NCBI GenBank assembly: GCA_900547255.1
Contig: URGC01000112.1
Span: 1 to 7,847 of the forward strand
Origin: an uncultured Eubacterium sp.
GTDB taxonomy: Bacteria; Bacillota; Clostridia; Lachnospirales; Lachnospiraceae
Reading direction: 5' to 3'
DNA length: 7,847 nucleotides
Of this stretch, positions 1 to 6,529 are shown in pieces; the first letter of the stretch is position 1, and every line of letters starts with the position of its first letter. The notes below the pieces were generated by a model. It worked only from the letters and a program-made list of their open reading frames with translations, had not been told where the DNA came from and searched no databases. The translations under genes and the position numbers were made by a program.

Positions 1-438
1 TTTTCTATAGGAATGGGTTCATGGTTTGGATTCGGATTGTGTCAGGGAATGCCGGACAGAATTCCTGTTGTGCAGAAGGATTTCATATTCTCAGCGATTG
101 TTGAGGAATTCGGAGTAATATTTGCTGTGTGCCTGATTCTTATATGTCTTAATAATCTGATTCTTATGATGAATATAGCATCGAGATGTAAAACTTTATT
201 TTACAGGCTTGTCGCTGTGGGATTAGGCGTTACATATGGATTTCAGGTATTCCTCACAGTAGGCGGTGCTATGAAGATGATTCCTATGACAGGAGTTACA
301 CTTCCATTTGTAAGTTATGGTGGAAGCTCAATGTTAAGCTCTCTTATTATATTTGCGATTATCAATGGCATGTATAATATGAGACAGGATGAGGTTGATG
401 TGTATGAAAAAGCAAGAAAAGCAAAAAAAGGAAAGTGA
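1..438 (+). CDS. FtsW/RodA/SpoVE-family peptidoglycan glycosyltransferase, C-terminal part (5' end outside window)
   Basis: The reading frame is open from base 1 and ends at TGA 436-438, giving the last 145 residues. SEDS proteins are polytopic membrane enzymes that polymerise lipid II into glycan strands, working with a class B penicillin-binding protein. Visible family marks are the loop PDRIPVVQKDFIFSAIVEE, which matches the conserved P-x-x-x-x-D-F-I-F-x-x-I-x-E-E-x-G block, and the C-terminal signature VTLPFVSYGGSS. About three hydrophobic helices remain, followed by a lysine-rich cytoplasmic tail (YEKARKAKKGK). The next gene encodes the expected transpeptidase partner, and the two genes overlap or nearly touch, which implies co-translation. 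Whether it serves division (FtsW), elongation (RodA) or sporulation (SpoVE) cannot be decided from the tail. Its pairing with a short PbpA-like protein resembles the rodA-pbpA arrangement of actinobacteria. Confidence 0.93.
   Translation, partial: FSIGMGSWFGFGLCQGMPDRIPVVQKDFIFSAIVEEFGVIFAVCLILICLNNLILMMNIASRCKTLFYRLVAVGLGVTYGFQVFLTVGGAMKMIPMTGVTLPFVSYGGSSMLSSLIIFAIINGMYNMRQDEVDVYEKARKAKKGK
391..395 (+). promoter_or_regulatory. Ribosome binding site inside the SEDS gene, for the penicillin-binding protein start
   Basis: GAGGT lies 8-9 nt before ATG 404 and inside the upstream coding region. It favours 404 over the more upstream in-frame ATGs at 389 and 398. A competing site, the AGGAAAG at 429-435, lies 10 nt before ATG 446, so a start at 446 remains possible. 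Confidence 0.45.
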
Positions 439-1858
439 TATTCTGATGAGCCATAAAAAAGGCTTGAGAAACAGGGAAACGAATGTAATATCATTTATTT
501 TTATAGGACTTTTTCTTCTGATGGCTGGATATCTTGTCTATTTTACAGTGTTTAAGGCAGATTCAGTTGTCAATAATGCGTATAACAAAAGAATTGATGT
601 GCTGTCTGAGAAGGTTGTGCGGGGCAGTATCATGGCTTCTGATGGCACAGTCCTTGCACAGACAAAGACAGATGCAGAGGACAATGAATACAGATATTAT
701 CCATTTGGAAAGATGTACTGCCATGTTGTAGGACTTAATATGTCGAAAAGTGGCGTAGAAGGTCAGGCAAATTATGAATTATTATCAACAGATGGGAATA
801 TAATTAAAGAGCTGACTAATGAACTAAAGGGACAGAAGAGCACAGGCAATGATGTTGTTACAACAATCAATCCTAAGTTACAGAAGGCGGCATATGATGC
901 ACTTGGCAATAATAAAGGGGCAGTTATCGCGATGGAGCCATCTACAGGAAAGATTCTTGCGATGGTGTCAAAACCTGATTTTGACCCTAACAATGCCGAT
1001 GCTGATTATAACAAATGGCTTTCGTATGACAGCAGTGATTCTGTATTGCTTAACAGGGCTGTCAATGGTCTGTATGCACCGGGTTCTACGTTCAAGGTAC
1101 TTACTGCACTTGAATTTATAAGGGATTACAGTGACTATGAGCAGTTTGAATATGAGTGTATGGGAAGTGCCTATGTGAATGGAGGAACTACAATTCCATG
1201 CGCAGATGAGACTGCCCACGGAGTTGAAAATCTTTCACAGGCGTTTGCCAACTCATGTAATTCATTTTTCTCAACTATAGGTTTTGAACTTAAACTTGAT
1301 AAATTCAAGCAGCTGTGTGAGAGCTTTGGATTTAATAAAAATCTTGGAACAGGACTGGATGCGGCAATCAGCAGCTTTGCACTTGATTCATCATCAAGCA
1401 TAAGCGAGATTCAGGAGACATGCATAGGCCAGGGTAAAACTATGGTAAGTCCTATACATAACCTTATGATTATATCTGCGATAGCTAACAAAGGAGTTAT
1501 GATGAATCCTTATGTAGTTATGCAGGTCCAGTCGGCAGAAGGCAATGTTTTAAAGGTTAACAATCCTGTAATAAAATCAACGGTGTGCACAGAGGATGAG
1601 GCGTCATATATTGCATCACTGTGCAGGAGTGTTGTAACAGATGGTACTGCGCCAGCTTTGAAATGGACAAGCTATGAGGCAGCAGGCAAGACTGGCACGG
1701 CACAGTATGACAACAGCGGGCTTGCACATTCCTGGTTTGTAGGATTTGCGCCATATGATAATCCTGAGATATCTATATGTGTTATACTTGAGGGTGGATA
1801 TTCAGGTTCATCATCAACATATGTTGCCAAGGCTGTCCTTGATGCATATTTTAACTGA
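404..1858 (+). CDS. Class B penicillin-binding protein (peptidoglycan D,D-transpeptidase, PbpA-like)
   Basis: This 484-residue protein should cross-link peptide stems outside the membrane, as partner of the SEDS polymerase encoded just upstream. A basic cytoplasmic N-terminus is followed by one transmembrane anchor (about residues 28-50). A short dimerisation-type segment begins at Arg73 (RGSIMASDGTVLAQ). The transpeptidase domain has all three active-site motifs: STFK with the acylated Ser228 and Lys231, SCN at 284-286, and KTGT at 429-432. The length fits the compact PbpA-type class B group rather than larger FtsI or PBP2 proteins, and no C-terminal PASTA domains are present. The start is uncertain. 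ATG 404 has GAGGT upstream and overlaps the SEDS gene by 35 nt; ATG 446 has AGGAAAG and would lie just after the SEDS stop; 389 and 398 are also in frame. The catalytic domain is unaffected by this choice. The last codons include a 13-base sequence that is repeated downstream. Confidence 0.95.
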   Translation: MKKQEKQKKESDILMSHKKGLRNRETNVISFIFIGLFLLMAGYLVYFTVFKADSVVNNAYNKRIDVLSEKVVRGSIMASDGTVLAQTKTDAEDNEYRYYPFGKMYCHVVGLNMSKSGVEGQANYELLSTDGNIIKELTNELKGQKSTGNDVVTTINPKLQKAAYDALGNNKGAVIAMEPSTGKILAMVSKPDFDPNNADADYNKWLSYDSSDSVLLNRAVNGLYAPGSTFKVLTALEFIRDYSDYEQFEYECMGSAYVNGGTTIPCADETAHGVENLSQAFANSCNSFFSTIGFELKLDKFKQLCESFGFNKNLGTGLDAAISSFALDSSSSISEIQETCIGQGKTMVSPIHNLMIISAIANKGVMMNPYVVMQVQSAEGNVLKVNNPVIKSTVCTEDEASYIASLCRSVVTDGTAPALKWTSYEAAGKTGTAQYDNSGLAHSWFVGFAPYDNPEISICVILEGGYSGSSSTYVAKAVLDAYFN

Positions 1859-1887
1859 TGTATGCCAAGTAAGGGTTGCCAAGGCTG
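1823..1887 (+). repeat. 13-bp direct repeat spanning the 3' end of the PBP gene and the intergenic region
   Basis: GTTGCCAAGGCTG occurs at 1823-1835, inside the last codons of the penicillin-binding protein gene, and again at 1875-1887, in the following gap. The copies are 52 bases apart. The sequence after each copy is only weakly similar, ending in TTAACT at 1851-1856 and 1904-1909. The second copy contains the -35-like TTGCCA of the candidate promoter at 1876-1904. A partial tandem duplication of the gene end is the simplest reading, but chance is not excluded. Confidence 0.6.
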
Positions 1888-1904
1888 CCAGTGGGTTGTA
1901 TAAT
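1876..1904 (+). promoter_or_regulatory. Candidate SigA-type promoter for the Nudix-transglycosylase-LRR genes
   Basis: TTGCCA at 1876-1881 (five of six bases of TTGACA) is followed after exactly 17 bases by a perfect TATAAT at 1899-1904. Transcription would start near 1911, leaving a leader of about 33 bases before the Nudix gene. It lies in the 85-base gap after the penicillin-binding protein gene. No terminator was seen between the two genes, so read-through from upstream is also likely. Confidence 0.6.
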
Positions 1905-1943
1905 TAACTTAAGAGGTCGCACCTGATAACAGGAGGAATTGCA

Positions 1944-2378
1944 ATGATAGAGGCAACAAGCTGTGGTGGTGTGGTAATATATAGAGGTAAGATACTTGTT
2001 CTCTATAAGAGATATAAGAACAAGTATGAAGGCTGGGTTCTTCCTAAAGGTACAGTTGAAGATGGTGAAACCCATGAACAGACAGCGTTAAGAGAAGTTA
2101 AGGAAGAGAGCGGAGCCACTGCTAATATCAGAAAGTATATTGATACAACACATTATAATTTTACAGCTGGTAAAGAGGTTGTTAATAAGTCAGTACTGTG
2201 GTATCTGATGTCTTCTGACAGTTATTACAGCAAACCACAGAGAGAAGAATATTTCGAGGATTCTGGATATTATAAGTACAATGAAGCTTTTCATCTGCTT
2301 AGATTCTCTAATGAGAGACAGATTCTTGAAAAAGCGTATGCGGAATATGAGATTATGAGAAGGAACAGGAACTGGTGA
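1944..2378 (+). CDS. Nudix hydrolase
   Basis: This 144-residue cytoplasmic protein carries a complete Nudix box at residues 36-58 that fits G-x5-E-x7-R-E-U-x-E-E-x-G-U, with Gly36, Glu42, Arg50, Glu51, Glu54, Glu55 and Gly57. These glutamates bind the divalent metal that drives cleavage of nucleoside diphosphates linked to another group. The Trp-Val-Leu-Pro-Lys-Gly stretch just before the box is common in diadenosine polyphosphate hydrolases and related enzymes, so an Ap4A/Ap6A-type or MutT-like substrate is a reasonable guess, but the substrate cannot be read from sequence. The start is secure: AGGAGG at 1931-1936 lies 7 nt before ATG 1944. The stop codon overlaps the start of the transglycosylase gene, so the two are translationally coupled. 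No unusual composition was noticed. Confidence 0.93.
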   Translation: MIEATSCGGVVIYRGKILVLYKRYKNKYEGWVLPKGTVEDGETHEQTALREVKEESGATANIRKYIDTTHYNFTAGKEVVNKSVLWYLMSSDSYYSKPQREEYFEDSGYYKYNEAFHLLRFSNERQILEKAYAEYEIMRRNRNW

Positions 2379-2950
2379 TGGATGCAATTACAGCAATACT
2401 TGATGGCAATATCTACAGAGTGGAGGAAAACAGTTCATCACAGATGACAATAGATTCAGATGGTGCATTTGATGAGGTATATAATACAATATCAGATGAA
2501 TCAGATCTGGATGCTATATTTAACTGGGCATCTGAACAGACAGGCGTGGATGTCAATCTGCTGAAGGCGGTAGCACAGGCAGAGTCAGGATTTGATACTA
2601 ATGCAGTTTCATCAGGCGGAGCGATGGGAATCATGCAGCTTATGCCTGCAACATGCAGTGATTACGGAGTAACAGACCCGTTTGATGCAAGCCAGAATAT
2701 ACTGGGCGGAGCAAAAGTTTTATCATGGATGCTTGACAGATATGACGGCGATTTGACATTGACACTCGCAGCATATAATTCAGGATATGGTAATGTTGAT
2801 AAGAATGGCGGAGTTCCACCATTCTCACAGACAACATCATATATTAATAAAGTTAAAAGCATTTATAACAGCTATAATGAATCAGTGTCATCAGAGTTAT
2901 CTAATAATCTCTACAATCTATATGCGAATGGTTACAACAGGTTTTTGTAA
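2378..2950 (+). CDS. Lytic transglycosylase (GH23, SLT domain), no recognisable signal peptide
   Basis: This 190-residue protein has a full SLT domain, which cleaves the glycan backbone of peptidoglycan and leaves 1,6-anhydromuramic ends. Visible motifs are AQAESGFD with the catalytic Glu69, the substrate-groove block GGAMGIMQLMPAT (80-92), the AAYNSGYGNV loop (131-140), and Tyr155 in a TTSY motif near the domain end. The first about 45 residues are acidic and serine-rich, with no hydrophobic signal or lipoprotein cysteine. Export is therefore not explained by the sequence; Bacillus YjbJ/CwlQ-type enzymes are a known short comparison. ATG 2378 shares its A with the Nudix stop (TGATG), and AGGA at 2367-2370 sits 7 nt upstream. 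A GTG at 2375 is possible but is badly spaced from that site. The neighbours suggest a role in wall remodelling. Confidence 0.92.
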   Translation: MDAITAILDGNIYRVEENSSSQMTIDSDGAFDEVYNTISDESDLDAIFNWASEQTGVDVNLLKAVAQAESGFDTNAVSSGGAMGIMQLMPATCSDYGVTDPFDASQNILGGAKVLSWMLDRYDGDLTLTLAAYNSGYGNVDKNGGVPPFSQTTSYINKVKSIYNSYNESVSSELSNNLYNLYANGYNRFL

Positions 2951-2981
2951 TCTGAAATATTAAATAGGGAGAGGTAGTGCT

Positions 2982-3296
2982 ATGAAGGAGAGAATTAAGG
3001 TTTATCTTTACAACAAGACAATCAAGGAGATAGATATGACGGATTTTACATATATCTCTGAAGACATTTTTGCAGAAAGAGGGGACATAGTTAAGGTAGA
3101 ACTTCCAGAAGGGGTGGAAGTGATAGGCAACAATGCATTTGAGAACTGTACTAATCTTGAAGAGGTCATATGCCCTAAGAGCTTAAAGTCAATTGGCGCA
3201 GAGGCATTCGTTGACTGCGTTAACTTAAAGAAGATTAATTATGGAAGCGATGTCAAAGTTGATGCGAGTGCATTTAAAGGATGCTATAATCTTTAA
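2982..3296 (+). CDS. Small BspA-type leucine-rich repeat protein (LRR_5 family)
   Basis: This 104-residue protein has about three 23-residue repeats of the BspA/TpLRR type in its C-terminal two thirds. The pattern is Leu-Pro-x-x-Val-x-x-Ile-Gly-x-x-Ala-Phe-x-x-Cys-x-x-Leu, with AF at 52-53, 75-76 and 97-98 and cysteines at 56, 79 and 101. The protein ends at Leu104, the conserved leucine that would open the next repeat, so the array stops in mid-pattern. There is no signal peptide, membrane segment or sortase motif, unlike the large secreted BspA proteins. It is probably a cytoplasmic protein-binding module. GAGG at 2971-2974, 7 nt before the ATG, fixes the start. It lies 31 bases after the transglycosylase gene with no promoter seen between, and a terminator follows. 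Its partner is unknown, and a remnant of a longer gene is an alternative. Confidence 0.85.
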   Translation: MKERIKVYLYNKTIKEIDMTDFTYISEDIFAERGDIVKVELPEGVEVIGNNAFENCTNLEEVICPKSLKSIGAEAFVDCVNLKKINYGSDVKVDASAFKGCYNL

Positions 3297-3320
3297 TGGA
3301 ATAATAACTGTTTTGAATTT

Positions 3321-3360
3321 AAGGAAATGGTCTTTTTTAAGACTGTTTCCTTATCTTTTA
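3321..3360 (+). terminator. Rho-independent terminator after the LRR gene
   Basis: A 14-pair stem is formed by AAGGAAATGGTCTT (3321-3334) and AAGACTGTTTCCTT (3339-3352), with two G-U wobble pairs and a TTTT loop. A T-rich run, ATCTTTTA, follows at 3353-3360. It separates the wall-related genes from the lysA transcription unit. Confidence 0.85.
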
Positions 3361-3374
3361 ATCAACGGAATAAC

Positions 3375-3403
3375 TTGACAAATGAGTATGCTTAATATAC
3401 GAT
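3375..3403 (+). promoter_or_regulatory. SigA-type promoter for lysA and downstream genes
   Basis: A perfect TTGACA at 3375-3380 is followed by 17 bases and TACGAT at 3398-3403 (four of six bases of TATAAT). It starts just after the terminator. The expected start near 3410 gives a leader of roughly 50 bases, with AAAGGAA at 3444-3450 placed 8 nt before ATG 3459. This leader is too short to hold a lysine (L-box) riboswitch. A weak inverted repeat at 3415-3433 is the only other structure seen. Confidence 0.75.
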
Positions 3404-3458
3404 TTTAGTCAGTGAAATTTGTTAACTAGATTTACTACTTGAGAAAGGAATTATTAAA

Positions 3459-4736
3459 ATGGCAGAGAAGAAAACATTTGTTACACTTGAACAGCTTAAG
3501 GAAATTGATAAGAAGTATCCAACTCCATATCATCTCTATGATGAGAAGGGTATCAGAGAGAATGCAAAGAGATTATATGATGCATTTTCATGGAACAAGG
3601 GATTTAAAGAGTTTTTTGCTGTAAAGGCTACTCCTAATCCATACATTCTTGATATCTTACATGAGATGGGATGCGGTACTGACTGCTCATCTCTTACAGA
3701 GCTTATGATGAGCAAGGCATGCGGCTTTAAGTCAGGTGAGATAATGTTTTCATCTAACGATACACCAGAAGAGGAATTTAAGTATGCTAATGATGTCAAT
3801 GCCATCATCAATCTTGATGATATAACTCATATAGAATTCTTAGAGAAGGCTCTTGATGGCAAGCTTCCTGATACAATCTGCTGCAGATATAATCCAGGCG
3901 GAGTATTCAAGCTTGGAACATCAATCATGGACAATCCTGGCGATGCCAAGTATGGAATGACACATGAGCAGATTATCGAGGCATACAAGATTCTTAAGAG
4001 CAAGGGTGTTAAGCATTTTGGAATCCATTCATTCCTTGCAAGTAATACAGTATCTAATGAATATTATCCAACACTTGCAAAGATTTTATTTGAGCTTGCT
4101 GTTGAGGTTCAGAAGGAAGTTGGAATCAATATAGAATTCATCAACCTTTCAGGTGGTGTTGGTATTGATTACAAGCCAGACCAGCCTAAGAATGATATTG
4201 CAGTTATCGGAGAAGGTGTTAAGAAGGTATACTATGAGGTACTTTCACCAGCCGGACTTGACAATATATCTATATATACAGAGCTTGGAAGATTCATGCT
4301 TGCACCATATGGCTGCCTTGTAACTAAGGCTATACATGAGAAGCATACCCATAAGGAGTATATTGGTGTTGATGCGTGTGCAGCTAACCTTATGAGACCA
4401 GCTATCTATGGTGCATATCACCATATAACAGTTGCTGGCAAGGAGAACGCACCATGTGACCATGTATATGATGTAGTTGGTTCACTTTGCGAGAACTGCG
4501 ATAAATTTGCTATAGACAGAAAGCTTCCTAAGATAGACAGAGGAGATTATCTTATTATCCATGATGCTGGTGCACACGGATTCTCTATGGGATATAACTA
4601 TAATGGACGACTTCGTTCAGCAGAGCTGCTTCTCAAGGAAGATGGAAGCGTTGAGATGATAAGAAGAGCAGAGACTCCAAAGGATTACTTTGCGACATTT
4701 GATTATACTGATTTCTATAAGAAGTTAGATTTATAA
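3459..4736 (+). CDS. lysA: Diaminopimelate decarboxylase (group IV PLP-dependent)
   Basis: This 425-residue enzyme should convert meso-diaminopimelate to L-lysine and CO2, the last step of lysine synthesis, in the cytoplasm. It has the alanine-racemase-like TIM-barrel fold followed by a beta-domain. Visible landmarks are Lys56 in FAVKAT, which forms the PLP Schiff base; His190 in GIHSFLAS; the phosphate-binding glycine loop LSGGVG (232-235); Glu275 and Arg278 in TELGR, which stands where EPGR is usual; the active-site Cys344 in GSLCENCDKFA; and Tyr379 in GYNYNGR near the C-terminus. The length matches the family. The main alternative is a carboxynorspermidine or related amino-acid decarboxylase of the same fold, but the cysteine block and C-terminal tyrosine region fit LysA best. 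It has its own promoter and is followed by four genes on the same strand without a visible terminator. Its substrate is also the cross-linking residue of many peptidoglycans. Confidence 0.9.
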   Translation: MAEKKTFVTLEQLKEIDKKYPTPYHLYDEKGIRENAKRLYDAFSWNKGFKEFFAVKATPNPYILDILHEMGCGTDCSSLTELMMSKACGFKSGEIMFSSNDTPEEEFKYANDVNAIINLDDITHIEFLEKALDGKLPDTICCRYNPGGVFKLGTSIMDNPGDAKYGMTHEQIIEAYKILKSKGVKHFGIHSFLASNTVSNEYYPTLAKILFELAVEVQKEVGINIEFINLSGGVGIDYKPDQPKNDIAVIGEGVKKVYYEVLSPAGLDNISIYTELGRFMLAPYGCLVTKAIHEKHTHKEYIGVDACAANLMRPAIYGAYHHITVAGKENAPCDHVYDVVGSLCENCDKFAIDRKLPKIDRGDYLIIHDAGAHGFSMGYNYNGRLRSAELLLKEDGSVEMIRRAETPKDYFATFDYTDFYKKLDL

Positions 4737-4763
4737 TTTAAGATAAGTAACAATTCAGGGTAT

Positions 4764-4768
4764 GAGGT
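4764..4768 (+). promoter_or_regulatory. Ribosome binding site deciding the start at 4774
   Basis: GAGGT sits 5-6 nt before ATG 4774. The in-frame ATG at 4762 has only AGGG one base upstream of it, which is too close to work, and its own codons contain this GAGGT. The later start is therefore preferred. Confidence 0.65.
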
Positions 4769-4773
4769 TTGAG

Positions 4774-6159
4774 ATGAAGGATTTAAGTAGCATTGCTTCT
4801 GAACTTTCGAGAGGCAAGAATATGGAAGATAACTTTGACAAATATATCAAAGGAATTTCTTCAATGTATAACGCTTTGGGATATATTAAGCTGGCTATGA
4901 ATTATTACACGGTCTATGATATGAACCGTGATCAGGACGGCTGTAGTGATGAAGTATATGCTGATATGTATAGTGAATTTAATGATATAGTGTCTAAGCT
5001 GCTAGCAGGAGAGCTTACAGTTTCATGCATAGAGGATTTCAGACAGCGCATTATTCATGTGATGGACGTTGTTGTGGCTTATATTGACAGATTAAGGATA
5101 TATGAGCACATTCTTAACAGAATAGAATACAGGTTCAAGGAGACAGAATTCGATTCATCATATTACAACACATACTTTACTAATGATTTGATGCATTACA
5201 TTTTGTCGGACAGAGACAATGTGGTTATCAACGGAAAGATAGCTAATGTTATCGGACAGCTTCCAGTGAGAATATCCAAGAATACGTTCTTTGAACATAT
5301 AAGGGAGGCTTTTTCTTTGTATCATGGTGCCCAGAAGGGAACTATTGATGATTTCATGTATTCGTTAAAGACTACATCTTTACTTGAAAAGCCAGAGAAT
5401 CTTGATGGTATTTTTCCAGAGATGGCAGATATTATACGTGAGCTGGAAGCTGCTGATTATTCAGCAGTTGATAATGATGAATATGACAGGCTGCATAAGC
5501 TTCTTGAGGCTGGAGCTGATAAGATGAATGGCTGTGCTGACCGTTTTGTCCTTCTTGCATCAATGGTTAACGATATATATTCAATTGTTTTAAGCAATGA
5601 AATGTCTCTTGGGGATAATACAGAGGTTGACCTTGCAAAAGATATTATCGCCCAGATTAATGAGGCAGAGAAAAGTGCAGGTGAAGTTCCGGAAGAACTT
5701 CTGGATAAATTTGTTTTATTCGAGGGAAAGCAGGAAAGAATATTAGGTGTAATATCTAATTGTGATTTTATTATTCATGAGTTCCCTGAGAGCCATAAGG
5801 CAGAGCTTGAACAATATAACAGAGTACAGGATTTTGAAGTGCTGGGAAAGATTACCAAGCTGCAGTCAGGAAGCGATTTCGTACAGCTTCATGGGGATGA
5901 GGACTATAGCATGATTCCAGAGAACTCATATGCAGATGAGGTATGTGAGCAGCTTATAGATGACATGGCTGAGATGTTTGAGAATGTCTCTACACAGATA
6001 AGAAGAGCTGTTATGGCGACAGTTTTATCGCAGCTTCCAGTGTTCTTTAACAATACTGAGGATATACAGAGCTATATTAATATTTCACTGATGCAGTGCA
6101 GTGATAAGGCAGAGCAGAAAGCTACAGTGGAAATTCTTAAATCTTTAATGGAAGGCTGA
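4774..6159 (+). CDS. Uncharacterised 461-residue protein with an apparent internal duplication
   Basis: I do not recognise this family. The protein is acidic and rich in predicted helix, with no signal peptide, no convincing membrane helix and no nucleotide-binding or metal motif that I can see. It is probably soluble and cytoplasmic. Two segments resemble each other: about residues 130-203 and 386-461. Each contains QLPV (Gln162 and Gln420) preceded by a helical stretch ending in Val-Ile/Leu and followed by Asn-Thr and another amphipathic helix. The protein ends just after the second copy. A helical middle section of roughly 180 residues separates them. The start at 4774 is chosen from GAGGT at 4764-4768; ATG 4762 would add four residues. 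It lies 37 nt after lysA and 2 nt before the next small gene, so it is likely in the lysA transcript. Helical-repeat scaffolding or protein binding is conceivable but unsupported. Confidence 0.85.
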   Translation: MKDLSSIASELSRGKNMEDNFDKYIKGISSMYNALGYIKLAMNYYTVYDMNRDQDGCSDEVYADMYSEFNDIVSKLLAGELTVSCIEDFRQRIIHVMDVVVAYIDRLRIYEHILNRIEYRFKETEFDSSYYNTYFTNDLMHYILSDRDNVVINGKIANVIGQLPVRISKNTFFEHIREAFSLYHGAQKGTIDDFMYSLKTTSLLEKPENLDGIFPEMADIIRELEAADYSAVDNDEYDRLHKLLEAGADKMNGCADRFVLLASMVNDIYSIVLSNEMSLGDNTEVDLAKDIIAQINEAEKSAGEVPEELLDKFVLFEGKQERILGVISNCDFIIHEFPESHKAELEQYNRVQDFEVLGKITKLQSGSDFVQLHGDEDYSMIPENSYADEVCEQLIDDMAEMFENVSTQIRRAVMATVLSQLPVFFNNTEDIQSYINISLMQCSDKAEQKATVEILKSLMEG

Positions 6160-6161
6160 GT

Positions 6162-6491
6162 ATGAAGTGGTATCGGAAGTTGTATTTAGGCGAGAATGCT
6201 GCTAAATCTAAATATAAAGTTTTTGGCAGAATCAGAAGCAATAAGTTTAGTTTTGACACATATCTTATAACTTTGTCGTCTAATACGGACAATCTCCTTG
6301 ATATTATCCCGGCTGACATGCTGTTACAGCCATATTTTAAGAAGCATAAAAGCGGCATATATGTGGTTGGACTTGCAGATGGAAAAGATGAAGCATTTAT
6401 GGTGGTCAGAGACATCATAGATGATGTGTATTCTAATACAGGTGCATTTGACATAAGGGAATACCTTCACTTTGGAACGAGAATGCGCTGA
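6162..6491 (+). CDS. Uncharacterised small protein (109 aa)
   Basis: I do not recognise a named domain. The protein is basic at its N-terminus (MKWYRKLYLGENAAKSKYK). A mixed alpha/beta-looking core follows, with strand-like stretches such as DTYLITLSS and IYVVGLADG, a helix (AFMVVRDIIDDVY), and a C-terminal FDIREYLHFG. No signal peptide, membrane helix or cysteine is present. GGAAGG at 6150-6155, 6 nt before the ATG and inside the end of the previous gene, supports the start. The 2-nt gap to the 461-residue gene indicates tight coupling, so the two products may act together. The compact, evenly structured sequence and good ribosome site make it a real gene rather than a chance frame. Confidence 0.85.
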   Translation: MKWYRKLYLGENAAKSKYKVFGRIRSNKFSFDTYLITLSSNTDNLLDIIPADMLLQPYFKKHKSGIYVVGLADGKDEAFMVVRDIIDDVYSNTGAFDIREYLHFGTRMR

Positions 6492-6529
6492 TATTGTAGT
6501 GGAGTATAATATGAACATGGGGGAGTGTA

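Noticed and set aside
1914..1924. Small inverted repeat AGGTCGCACCT before the Nudix gene
   Set aside because: Only four base pairs with a three-base loop; too weak to be called a terminator or regulatory hairpin.
3415..3433. Imperfect inverted repeat between the lysA promoter and its start (AAATTTG and TAGATTT around TTAAC)
   Set aside because: Seven pairs, of which two are wobble and the rest A-T; as an operator it is not distinguishable from chance in this composition.
4762..4773. Earlier ATG for the 461-residue protein
   Set aside because: Its only upstream purine run (AGGG) is one base away, whereas the GAGGT inside this stretch is correctly placed for ATG 4774.
6137..6454. 105-codon open frame on the minus strand opposite the 109-residue gene
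   Set aside because: No good ribosome site or domain was seen. The plus-strand frame fits the operon, spacing and protein-like composition much better.
6505..6510. Perfect TATAAT shortly before the DUF2953 gene
   Set aside because: No acceptable -35 hexamer lies 16-18 bases upstream and there is no extended -10 TG. In AT-rich DNA this is expected by chance.
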